A stretch of 9,674 nt of DNA from NCBI GenBank assembly GCA_900544255.1, contig UQUM01000058.1, positions 1 to 9,674 on the forward strand. Direction: 5' to 3'. The first letter of the stretch is position 1. Each line of letters opens with the position of its first letter. The translations under genes were made by a program, and so were the position numbers. This stretch comes from an uncultured Sutterella sp. GTDB lineage: Bacteria; Pseudomonadota; Gammaproteobacteria; Burkholderiales; Burkholderiaceae_F. Positions 1-6,748 of the stretch are shown in pieces. The notes beneath the pieces were generated by a model that saw nothing but the letters and a program-made list of their open reading frames with translations, ran no database searches and was not told where the DNA came from.

Positions 1-606
1 ATCACAGAGTTGCCGAGGCCGGGGAACACCGCCGTTTTCAAGGACGGCCGGGTTTGGTGCTGGAACTTTGCCGTCGAGAAAGTCGAAGAAACGATCGCTC
101 AACCCGCAGAAAAGACCATTGACGTAGTGCTGCTCGGCTTTCGACAACGTTTTCCAGAGCTTACGCGAACGCAGACGTGTCATGGTTTTTGTCTGCAACA
201 GGCGAAAATGACGCTCCGTAATGTCTGAAGCCGCCTGAAGCGCCATCTTCCATTGGCGTGCCTGCAGGTTGTATGGAAAAATAGACTGCGGCGCACGATC
301 TTCGGCTTTGGCAGCGGCATTCTCTGCTTTCTGAGTAAGAACCAATCGATTGCGCCATTCAAAATAACGGTTTCCCTGGCAAAACCGCCGGTATTCCCGC
401 CTTTGAAAGCACTGCAGAAAGTACTCCACTTGATGCCCGAAAGTCGTCATCAAGTCGTTCAGCGCTTTGACGTCAGCCACGCCGAGGGACGCCATGTCGA
501 TAGCCCGAATGACGGTGCGGTACTGCGGTATGGCATCGGACTCAAACTGAGCGATGCGGTTCTCGTCAAACGTACGCCGATTGTCGGTCGTATCACTGGA
601 AATCAT
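1..606 (-). CDS. tnpB: TnpB-like RNA-guided nuclease of an IS607-type element (N-terminal 202 codons, runs off left edge)
   Basis: The reading frame opens with ATG at 606 and stays open for 202 codons to the left edge, so only the N-terminal part is visible. The ATG overlaps the stop codon of the upstream serine recombinase fragment by one base (TGATG), which is the usual tnpA-tnpB arrangement of IS607-family transposons and implies translational coupling. The visible protein is helical and basic. Around residues 112-170 it has the segment 'QARQWKMALQAA', then 'LSKAEQHYVNGLL', resembling the alpha-helical N-terminal (REC-like) region of TnpB/Cas12-like proteins. The RuvC catalytic residues and zinc ribbon would lie beyond the edge and cannot be checked. 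Family knowledge: TnpB proteins are RNA-guided DNA nucleases whose guide RNA is encoded at the 3' end of the element, also outside this window. No stop or frameshift is seen in the visible part. The assignment rests mainly on gene order and the partner gene. Confidence 0.62.
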   Translation of the reverse strand, partial: MISSDTTDNRRTFDENRIAQFESDAIPQYRTVIRAIDMASLGVADVKALNDLMTTFGHQVEYFLQCFQRREYRRFCQGNRYFEWRNRLVLTQKAENAAAKAEDRAPQSIFPYNLQARQWKMALQAASDITERHFRLLQTKTMTRLRSRKLWKTLSKAEQHYVNGLFCGLSDRFFDFLDGKVPAPNPAVLENGGVPRPRQLCD

Positions 607-872
607 CACCTTATAGTGCTACAAAAGCCGTTACTGACTGTGTTAAATTCTAACTTGTTTTCATCAGAATTTCCGAGTTTTTCTTCAGATGCCGTCCGAT
701 TTTTGGCTTTGCGGCTTCGTCGCCCGTAAAGCCGCGCACAGAACACAGTCATCAACGTAATGACGTCTTTGGCCAATTCCTCTTCGAAAGTTTTCTCAGG
801 CGGCAACATCAGCACCTTCAGTTCCGTTTTCACGAATCGACAGAGATGCCGTATGAGATCAACGCCAAAGCG
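606..872 (-). pseudogene. tnpA: IS607-family serine recombinase (TnpA), C-terminal fragment
   Basis: This frame encodes the C-terminal part of an IS607-type serine recombinase. It begins with 'RFGVDLIRHLCRF', which fits the segment after the family's 'DRLxRFG' motif, and continues through an acidic helix to 'VFCARLYGRRSRKAKN', the characteristic 'FxARLYGRRSxK' end of the family. An in-frame TAA at 873-875 lies just upstream of the first recognisable residue. Other frames upstream show no resolvase catalytic domain, so roughly the first half of a protein of about 200 residues, including the catalytic serine, is missing. A GTG at 833 could start a 75-residue product, but that product would lack the catalytic core. 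The stop codon overlaps the start of tnpB. The element therefore cannot encode its own active recombinase here, although one could act from elsewhere in the genome. Confidence 0.72.
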
Positions 873-875
873 TTA

Positions 876-1422
876 GTTCGAAAACTCCCAAATCTACCAC
901 CTCGAGTCGGAGGAGCCTCGTTCGCTCTCGGCATGATGCTTTCACACCCTGCCAAGTCATGTGACACAACGGTACTGAGTTGCCTCAGTTTCCATAGTCA
1001 CGCTTTTTTACTGTCTCGCAAGCACTGCCGTTATATGATCGACTCTCCGCTCGGGTTCTTTTGGAACCTATCGAATCCGACATTTCTGTCTTCATCCCCT
1101 GCAGAAAAATCTCATCAGTACACTCAAACAATCCAAGCGCGGACTCTTCTGAAAGTAAACATCTTTCAGATAAGCTGGACAGTAACATGATTTACTTTAA
1201 TTTTCCACCACCATAACAAGTTTGTTCGATTTGTCTTCTGCTAGCCAAACCCTTTTCCGAAACGGTACTGCAACCGACGTCAAAGACCTGCTCTGCATCG
1301 TGTATCCTTCTATGACTTAACCATTAACAACTTTTCCTTAAAGGTAAGCCGTTATTTACGGACGGCGCGGCCTGCCATAGGATTAAGGTACTTGTGATTT
1401 ACTCACTCAGAAGGGATTTCTC
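876..1422. other. Gene-poor stretch upstream of thrC, with two small hairpins
   Basis: No convincing gene is seen on either strand; short open frames here have no recognisable content. There are two clean stem-loops: a 6-bp stem with TTGC loop (974-989) and an 8-bp stem with 7-nt loop (1148-1170). The part nearest thrC is AT-richer, with runs such as TTAACAACTTTTCC and a TTATTT near 1352, and probably holds the thrC promoter. No -35/-10 pair with good spacing stands out. I see no leader peptide rich in threonine or isoleucine codons of the enterobacterial thr attenuator type. A short GTGA-N5-TCAC inverted repeat sits near 1395-1407, just before the thrC ribosome binding site. The break point of the truncated IS607 element is probably near 873-876. 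Confidence 0.5.
1148..1170. repeat. Perfect 8-bp stem-loop (TCTGAAAG / CTTTCAGA)
   Basis: TCTGAAAG and CTTTCAGA are exact reverse complements separated by the 7-nt loop TAAACAT. There is no T-run directly after it on either strand, so it is not a typical intrinsic terminator. It lies about 250 bp upstream of thrC. It could be an operator, an RNA structure or a leftover mobile-element end; its role is unknown. Confidence 0.45.
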
Positions 1423-2931
1423 ATGCGCTACCACAGCACCCGCAGCCTTCAAGATACCGTCTCCGGCCGTGAAGCCGTCTTTCGGGGGCTGGCCCCGGAC
1501 GGCGGCCTGTATGTGACTGACCGACTCAACTCAACCCGCATTGATCCTGCGGTTTATGAAACAGGCGCCGGCAGCTACGCCGCTACGGCCCGCGCGGTTT
1601 TGAGGGCGTTGCTTGACGACTTTACCGAGGACGAAATCCGTGTGTCCGTGGAAAATGCTTACGGTTCGACGTTCTCCTCTGCCTTAGTGACGCCCGTCAC
1701 CGCCTTGGGCGACATGCACCTCCTGGAGCTTTACCACGGCCCCACCGCGGCCTTCAAAGACGTGGCGCTCTGCCTTTTGCCGCAGTTGATGAGTCGGGCA
1801 TTGTCGGGTACCGGACGACGACTGATGATCGCGACGGCCACATCGGGCGACACCGGTAAAGCCGCGCTTGAAGGCTTCAGGGACGTGCCCGACATCGGCA
1901 TCACGGTGCTTTACCCTGAAAACGGCGTTTCCGCGGTGCAGGAGCGGCAGATGACGACGCAGCGCGGAAAAAACGTGACGGTCCTTGCCCTCAGAGGAAA
2001 TTTTGACGACGCGCAAAGGACGGTGAAGAGCCTCTTTACCGATCCGATCACGAAAACGCTTGCCGCTTCCGGGATTTCGTTGACGAGCGCCAATTCCATC
2101 AACATCGGGCGCCTCGTCCCGCAGATGGTTTACTACTTCGAAGCGTACCGTCAGTTGCGCGCCGAGGGCAAAATCGAAACGGGGGACCGCCTCGACTTTA
2201 CGGTACCCACCGGGAATTTTGGCGACGTGCTCGCCGGGTGGTGCGCCAAACAACTGGGGCTTCCCGTCGGACGTCTCATCGTCGCCAGCAATGCGAACAA
2301 CGTCTTGACCGATTTTCTGACGACGGGCGTTTATGACCGCCGCCGGCCTCTCATAAAAACCTTGTCGCCCTCGATGGACATTTTGGTGTCGAGCAACCTC
2401 GAGCGCACGCTCTACTGGATGGAGTCGCAGATTACGGGTGACGCCGAAAGCGCGGCGGTTCATACCCGGGAACGCATGACGGCTCTCGCGGAAAAGGGTT
2501 TCTATCAGGTGACGGAGCCGCTTCTGACCCAACTTCAGACGGAATTCGGCTGTGCCTTTGCCGACGACACGGAAACGAAAGCCTCAATCCGCGCCGCTTG
2601 GGAAAACGAGCATCGGCTCATTGACCCGCATACGGCGGTTGCCCGGGCTGCGGCGCTTAAAAACCGCACGCCAGGGCGTGCGATGTGCGTCTTGTCCACC
2701 GCGAGTCCTTATAAGTTCGTCAATGCGGTTTATGAGGCTCTTTACGGTGATGTTCCCTCGTCCGCCTCGCCCTTTGACACGATGGACGAACTCGCTCGCC
2801 GTACGGGTGTGACGCCTCCTGCGTCGCTCACGGCTCTGCGTACGCTTCCCGTACTTTGGCAGGAAACGCTCGACGTCAAGGACGTTCCGGATCGCATCCT
2901 CAAAGCCGCTCAAACTCAACTCGTCGACTGA
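1423..2931 (+). CDS. thrC: Threonine synthase
   Basis: A 502-residue pyridoxal-phosphate enzyme that converts O-phosphohomoserine to threonine and phosphate, the last step of threonine biosynthesis, in the cytoplasm. The start is well supported: AAGGGA lies 6 bases before ATG. The N-terminus 'MRYHSTR' and 'FRGLAPDGGLYV' (residues 20-31) are typical of the long ThrC class found in enterobacteria and fungi. The PLP lysine is K112 in 'HGPTAAFKD'. 'ATSGDTGKAA' (139-148) is the substrate/phosphate loop, and 'PTGNFGD' (262-268) is the cofactor phosphate-binding glycine loop. The length matches this class rather than the shorter (about 350-residue) class of Gram-positive bacteria. thrB follows 14 bases after the stop, so the two are surely cotranscribed. 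The homoserine dehydrogenase gene that often precedes thrC is absent from the window. The frame is intact and all key motifs are present. Confidence 0.96.
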   Translation: MRYHSTRSLQDTVSGREAVFRGLAPDGGLYVTDRLNSTRIDPAVYETGAGSYAATARAVLRALLDDFTEDEIRVSVENAYGSTFSSALVTPVTALGDMHLLELYHGPTAAFKDVALCLLPQLMSRALSGTGRRLMIATATSGDTGKAALEGFRDVPDIGITVLYPENGVSAVQERQMTTQRGKNVTVLALRGNFDDAQRTVKSLFTDPITKTLAASGISLTSANSINIGRLVPQMVYYFEAYRQLRAEGKIETGDRLDFTVPTGNFGDVLAGWCAKQLGLPVGRLIVASNANNVLTDFLTTGVYDRRRPLIKTLSPSMDILVSSNLERTLYWMESQITGDAESAAVHTRERMTALAEKGFYQVTEPLLTQLQTEFGCAFADDTETKASIRAAWENEHRLIDPHTAVARAAALKNRTPGRAMCVLSTASPYKFVNAVYEALYGDVPSSASPFDTMDELARRTGVTPPASLTALRTLPVLWQETLDVKDVPDRILKAAQTQLVD

Positions 2932-2945
2932 AACGGTAATCTTTT

Positions 2946-3836
2946 ATGAAACTCATCGTTACCGCTCCCGGCACCACGGCCAATATCGGCCCGGGCTACG
3001 ACTGCCTCGGCCTCGCACTGACTCTTTATTCCACCTTTACGTTTGAACCGTCGGACGTCCTTGTGATCGAAGGATGCGACGAGGCCTACCGGAACGCCGA
3101 CAACCTCGTCATTAAGGGCTTTGCCGCCGTTTACCGACGGGTCGGGAAGCAGATGCCGCCCGTGCACCTCACAATCGACGCCGGCGTCCCCATCGCCCGA
3201 GGCCTCGGCAGTTCCTCCGTCTGCTTCGTGTCCGGAGCCTTTGCCGCGAACAGCTTCTTAGGCGAACCTTTTTCACGCGACGAACTCTTTCAACTTTGTT
3301 CCGCCTTCGAAGGACACCCCGACAATGCCGCCCCCTGCATCTACGGCGGAATGACGGCGTCATTTGCCGCGAACGACGGCGACGGCTTTCACACACTTCC
3401 CATGCCGATTCATCCCGACTGGCGCTTTGCGGCGGTGATTCCTAATTATGAAGTACATACCGCCGACGCCCGGCGCGCCATGCCGAAGGAAATCAGTGTG
3501 AAAGACAGCGTCTATACGACGTCGCACGCGATTGCGATACTGCGCGCGCTCGCCGACGGCAACGAAACGCTTCTTTCCGAAGCTGCCGAAGACCGCCTGC
3601 ACGAACCTTGCCGCCGCAAGCTCATTCCCGATTGGTCCCGATTGCGGCAGATCGCGACCGACGTCGGAGCCGCTGCCTTCGTCATCAGCGGCTCCGGTTC
3701 CACTATGCTCGCAATTACCCGCCGTGACGACGTCGCAGAGGCATTCACGGAGGCTGTGAATGAGGCTTTCCCGCTTTTTAAGACGGTGGTGCTGCGCTCG
3801 TCGGACGAAGGAGTTCAGGTTCGGCAACGAGACTAA
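2946..3836 (+). CDS. thrB: Homoserine kinase, GHMP family
   Basis: A 296-residue cytoplasmic kinase that phosphorylates homoserine with ATP to give O-phosphohomoserine, the substrate of the ThrC encoded just upstream. All three GHMP-kinase motifs are visible: the N-terminal 'APGTTANIGPGYDCLGLAL' (residues 7-25); the ATP-binding loop 'GLGSSSVCFVSGA' (86-98), preceded by 'IDAGVPIAR'; and the C-terminal 'SGSGSTMLAI' (248-257). 'EGHPDNAAP' (122-130) is also typical of ThrB. The ribosome binding site is weak (AACGG about 8 bases upstream), consistent with translational coupling to thrC, whose stop lies 14 bases upstream. Many betaproteobacteria use an unrelated homoserine kinase with the aminoglycoside-phosphotransferase fold. 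A GHMP-type enzyme here may therefore reflect lineage-specific gene replacement, if the organism is indeed a betaproteobacterium. Confidence 0.95.
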   Translation: MKLIVTAPGTTANIGPGYDCLGLALTLYSTFTFEPSDVLVIEGCDEAYRNADNLVIKGFAAVYRRVGKQMPPVHLTIDAGVPIARGLGSSSVCFVSGAFAANSFLGEPFSRDELFQLCSAFEGHPDNAAPCIYGGMTASFAANDGDGFHTLPMPIHPDWRFAAVIPNYEVHTADARRAMPKEISVKDSVYTTSHAIAILRALADGNETLLSEAAEDRLHEPCRRKLIPDWSRLRQIATDVGAAAFVISGSGSTMLAITRRDDVAEAFTEAVNEAFPLFKTVVLRSSDEGVQVRQRD

Positions 3837-3865
3837 ATCTCGCGCCGCATTCAAATCATCCGGGT

Positions 3866-5026
3866 CTACAGATCCCGAAGGAGCGTTGCCGTCAAACGGA
3901 TCCGCTCGAATACGGAGTCAAGAAGAGCGTATTCACGCACCGTGTGATTGAATGCGCCCTTCACCCCCAAAGCGCAAAGCGTCGGCACTCCGACACGCGT
4001 TAAATACGCCGAATCGGAACCCCCGCCCACTTCCTTCGCCGTCATGGCCGGGAAACCGTTCTCAATTGCCGTGTGGTTGGCTTTCTCAAATAACGCCATG
4101 GAAGACGTAAGTCGCAGCATCGGATCCACTTTTGCGATGCGCTTCACGCGGGTTTTCGTTCCTTCGATGTTGTGTTTCGTCTCCAGCGCTTTGAGTCCCG
4201 CTTCCACCCGATCGTACCCTTCGAGCGTTCGATACCGAAGATCAACGAGAGCCCAAGCTTTTTCGGCACAGGCATTGGGAACCGTCCCGCCTCCGACGAC
4301 ACCCACGTTTAACGTAGAGCCTTCTTCAAAATTCGTGAGCGCGTTAATTTCGATAATCTTATGCGCGAGCTCGGTGACGGCGCTGCGGCCGCCCTTGGGA
4401 TCATTGCCGACGTGCGCACCGATGCCGTCTATGTCAATACGAAACTGCGCTACGCCTTTGCGCTCAACGACGATGCTGTTGTCTTCGTAGCTCGTTTCAA
4501 AATTGAGTCCGTAGCGGGCACCGTCGGCTTCCTTGAGAAGATCGTCGCCGGCACCGGAATTTTTGTGGCCGTTCTCTTCATCCCCCGCCAACAGCACCTT
4601 GATGCGAAACTTATCCCAGTCGGTTTCCGAAAGAATTTTGAGCGCATACAGCATCACGGTGACGCCGCCCTTCATGTCGAGCGCGCCGGGTCCGGTAACG
4701 CGGTTGCCGTCTGCCGTAAAGGGGCGTTCCGCCGCCGTCCCGTCCACAAACACCGTATCAAGGTGTCCGACAAGTACGATAAAGGGCTTCGTCGCGTCTT
4801 CAACGCCCTTTTCGGCGACAAGGAGGTTCCCCGCCGTTTCGTATTCATGAAAACGTACTTTGAAGCCGATCGACTCCAAAAAGGCCGCGACGTCTTTGCC
4901 GCAGGCATCCACTCCGGCTTTGTTGCCGGTGCCGCAGTCGCGGTCAACGAGGCTGCGCCACGTGGCGAGAATGTCGTTCTTTAATTCGGCGGTACGGCGG
5001 TTGATGAATTCGTTCGTGAGTACCAT
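3866..5026 (-). CDS. M20-family metallopeptidase, glutamate carboxypeptidase (CPG2)-like
   Basis: A 386-residue two-zinc hydrolase of the M20/carboxypeptidase G2 group. Such enzymes cleave C-terminal glutamate or other acyl-amino-acid amide bonds. Visible metal and catalytic residues are H88 and D90 in 'GHLDTVF', D117 in 'GPGALDMKGG', E150-E151 in 'GDEENG', E177 in 'NFETS' and H361 in 'AFNHTVREYALLDS'. The lid/dimerisation domain (about 185-300) carries 'IGAHVGNDPKGGRSA', with its typical histidine at H205. There is no signal peptide, so unlike the periplasmic Pseudomonas CPG2 it should act in the cytoplasm. A GGAG about 10 bases upstream of ATG, partly inside a short inverted repeat, is the likely ribosome binding site. 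It converges on thrB with a 29-bp gap and no visible terminator between them. It lies downstream of the reductase operon, separated from it by a terminator. The exact substrate cannot be told from sequence. Confidence 0.85.
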   Translation of the reverse strand: MVLTNEFINRRTAELKNDILATWRSLVDRDCGTGNKAGVDACGKDVAAFLESIGFKVRFHEYETAGNLLVAEKGVEDATKPFIVLVGHLDTVFVDGTAAERPFTADGNRVTGPGALDMKGGVTVMLYALKILSETDWDKFRIKVLLAGDEENGHKNSGAGDDLLKEADGARYGLNFETSYEDNSIVVERKGVAQFRIDIDGIGAHVGNDPKGGRSAVTELAHKIIEINALTNFEEGSTLNVGVVGGGTVPNACAEKAWALVDLRYRTLEGYDRVEAGLKALETKHNIEGTKTRVKRIAKVDPMLRLTSSMALFEKANHTAIENGFPAMTAKEVGGGSDSAYLTRVGVPTLCALGVKGAFNHTVREYALLDSVFERIRLTATLLRDL

Positions 5027-5059
5027 GAGACTGAGTCTCCAAGCTTGAAAGTGTCCGTT

Positions 5060-5065
5060 ATTATG
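5060..5065 (-). promoter_or_regulatory. Candidate -10 box for the M20 peptidase gene
   Basis: On the minus strand this reads CATAAT, five of six matches to TATAAT, about 35 bases upstream of the start codon at 5026. No good -35 hexamer sits at the expected spacing. It lies between the reductase-operon terminator and the peptidase gene, which is where a separate promoter would be expected. Confidence 0.35.
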
Positions 5066-5118
5066 CGGTCTTTTACCACATTCCGCCTGAGTCCTCTGCC
5101 CTAGTTTCTTTTCCGCCG

Positions 5119-5151
5119 AAAAAATCCCGGTGCGGAGCGAACCGTACCGGG
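5119..5151 (-). terminator. Intrinsic terminator of the cytochrome-flavoprotein operon
   Basis: On the minus strand CCCGGTaCGG pairs with CCGcACCGGG across a 6-nt loop (one A/C mismatch), and six Ts follow one base after the stem. This is a strong rho-independent terminator downstream of the flavoprotein gene. It insulates the downstream peptidase gene on the same strand. Confidence 0.88.
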
Positions 5152-5159
5152 AGACATTT

Positions 5160-5187
5160 CCTGCAGCCGAGAGGGATCGGCCGCAGG
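5160..5187 (-). repeat. Upstream hairpin in the flavoprotein 3' untranslated region
   Basis: An 11-bp stem (CCTGCGGCCGA with TCGGCTGCAGG, one G-U pair) closes a 6-nt loop, 16 bases after the flavoprotein stop and just ahead of the terminator hairpin. It has no T-run. It may stabilise the mRNA 3' end or assist termination. Confidence 0.6.
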
Positions 5188-5203
5188 TGGTTTCAAAAGG
5201 CGT

Positions 5204-6745
5204 TTAAGCCTTCTTACCCATCACGAACTTACCGGCCATGAAACCGGAGGTGTGAGCAAAGCCGCAGGCGTTGCCGCCGCAGTAGAAGGCTCCGTGAACG
5301 CCGGCGACCGTTTCGCCCGCCGCATAGAAGCCCTTCACCGGCTTCAGATCCCAACCGAGAACTTCCAGGTTGTCGGTGACGCGCACGCCGCCGCAGGAGA
5401 GGTTGTTCCACGGTTCCATACGAACCATGTAGTAGGGACCCTGTTCGGAAATCTTCACCGTCTGATCCTTGCGGCCGAACTGCAGGTCGTTCTTCGTTTC
5501 GACGGCCTTGTTCCAAACCGCGAGCTGCTTCTTCAAACCTTCGAGCTTGATGCCGGACTTCTGGCAGAGTTCTTCGAGCGTCGCGCACTTAAAGAGGTTC
5601 TTGCACTTCACAAGTTCTTCGTCAACGCGTTCCTGGGTCCAAGAGGGGAGACCGAAGAGAGCGCCGATCTTGAAGGCCTTGCAGGTTGCTTTCCAAATCG
5701 CTTCGTCCATGAAGACGTAGTGGCAGCCGTCGGGGTTGCCGGCAAGCTTCGGCGTGATGTGGCAGATACCTTCCTTTTCCGTCACGAAGCGGTCACCGTT
5801 CTTGTTGATGAGGATGCCGCCCTTGCCGGTGAAGTACCACCAACGGCAGTACGGACCGTTACGACCGTTGATGCGCACGCCGCAGGGGTAAGAAGCAATG
5901 TACTGCATATGGGAGAGCGGGACGCCGACGTCACGCACCGCGATCCGGAGCGCCGTACCGTCGTTGGCGGTGCAGCCGATCGCGACACCCTTGCCGGCAA
6001 CGGAGGGAACCCAGAAGTCCAAAGACTGGGCCGTACCCGTGATGCCGCCCGTGGCGAGCACGATACCGCGGTTCACCTTCACTTCGTAGATCTTGCCGGT
6101 GTCGATGTTCTTTGCCTGGATACCGATGACCTGATTCTTCTTCGCGTCGAAGTAGATCTTGGTAAGCGGAGTCACGGCGTAGATCTTGATCTTGCGCTTT
6201 TCGATCTGCTTCACGAGCACATCGATGTAATCCTTACCCTGGTAGCTTTCCTGACGAATGGCGCGCAGGTTGCTGTGGCCGGCGTAGGGTTCGAGGTGAT
6301 GCGGAGCGAGGCCGTTGTTTTCGAGCCAGTCAAAGGCTTCGCCGGAATGCTTCGCAAAGAGTTCGACGGGTTCGCGCAGAGACATGTAGGAACCGTAGTC
6401 CATGATGTCGTGCGCAAATGCCTGCCAACTGTCCTTGGCGCCTTCGCACTTCTGGATGGCGGAACCGTAGGCGGTGAAAAGGCCACCGCACATACGCGTC
6501 GCGCTGTGGTAGGGAGACACGGACTTATCGAACACGACGACCTTACCCCCCAGATCGTGAGCCTGGCAGGCAGCCATCAGACCGGCACCGCCCGCACCGA
6601 GGACGGCAACGTCCACGGTCATCGTCCACTTCGCGGGAAGCTTCTGGTCGACGGAAGCGGCAAAAGCCGGGAAAGCAGCGGCAGCAGCGGCGCTGCCGGC
6701 AGCAGCGGAAATAAGACCGCGGCGGGAAATCATCTTATCGGTCAT
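5204..6745 (-). CDS. Tat-exported flavoprotein reductase of the fumarate reductase/flavocytochrome c family, substrate unknown
   Basis: A 513-residue flavoprotein, probably the catalytic subunit of a periplasmic terminal reductase. The N-terminus has a twin-arginine signal ('SRRGLIS', then an alanine-rich stretch ending in 'AFAA', about residue 30). The FAD-binding Rossmann motif is 'VLGAGGAGLMAA' (48-59). The cap-domain segment 'GKGGILINKNGDRFVTE' (307-323) and the C-terminal FAD segment 'GFYAAGETVAGVHGA' (472-486) are typical of the family. By eye alignment, residues that bind and protonate fumarate in Shewanella Fcc3 are replaced: the histidine of 'HPT' by Y286 ('ASYPCG'), the arginine after 'RFxNE' by no arginine ('TEKEGICHITP'), the histidine of 'HTMGG' by L449 ('LSCGG'), and the arginine of 'NRLGG' by Y488 ('FYCGG'). 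Fumarate is therefore unlikely as substrate. AAGGGAG, 8 bases before ATG, overlaps the end of the cytochrome gene three bases upstream. The lack of a fused heme domain is explained by that neighbouring gene. Confidence 0.9.
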   Translation of the reverse strand: MTDKMISRRGLISAAAGSAAAAAAFPAFAASVDQKLPAKWTMTVDVAVLGAGGAGLMAACQAHDLGGKVVVFDKSVSPYHSATRMCGGLFTAYGSAIQKCEGAKDSWQAFAHDIMDYGSYMSLREPVELFAKHSGEAFDWLENNGLAPHHLEPYAGHSNLRAIRQESYQGKDYIDVLVKQIEKRKIKIYAVTPLTKIYFDAKKNQVIGIQAKNIDTGKIYEVKVNRGIVLATGGITGTAQSLDFWVPSVAGKGVAIGCTANDGTALRIAVRDVGVPLSHMQYIASYPCGVRINGRNGPYCRWWYFTGKGGILINKNGDRFVTEKEGICHITPKLAGNPDGCHYVFMDEAIWKATCKAFKIGALFGLPSWTQERVDEELVKCKNLFKCATLEELCQKSGIKLEGLKKQLAVWNKAVETKNDLQFGRKDQTVKISEQGPYYMVRMEPWNNLSCGGVRVTDNLEVLGWDLKPVKGFYAAGETVAGVHGAFYCGGNACGFAHTSGFMAGKFVMGKKA

Positions 6746-6748
6746 GAC

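Noticed and set aside
1083..1118. CTGATGAG followed 24 bases later by GAAA on the minus strand, resembling the core of a hammerhead ribozyme.
   Set aside because: The intervening bases do not form a stem II, and no matching stems I and III are seen, so the two short motifs are probably a coincidence.
1394..1408. TGTGA and TCACT half-sites upstream of thrC, resembling a CRP site.
   Set aside because: The spacer is 5 bases and not the required 6, and the position immediately before the ribosome binding site is unsuitable for activation.
1684..2532. A 282-codon frame antisense to thrC.
   Set aside because: It is a shadow of the thrC reading frame, with an arginine/histidine/glycine-rich product and no family features.
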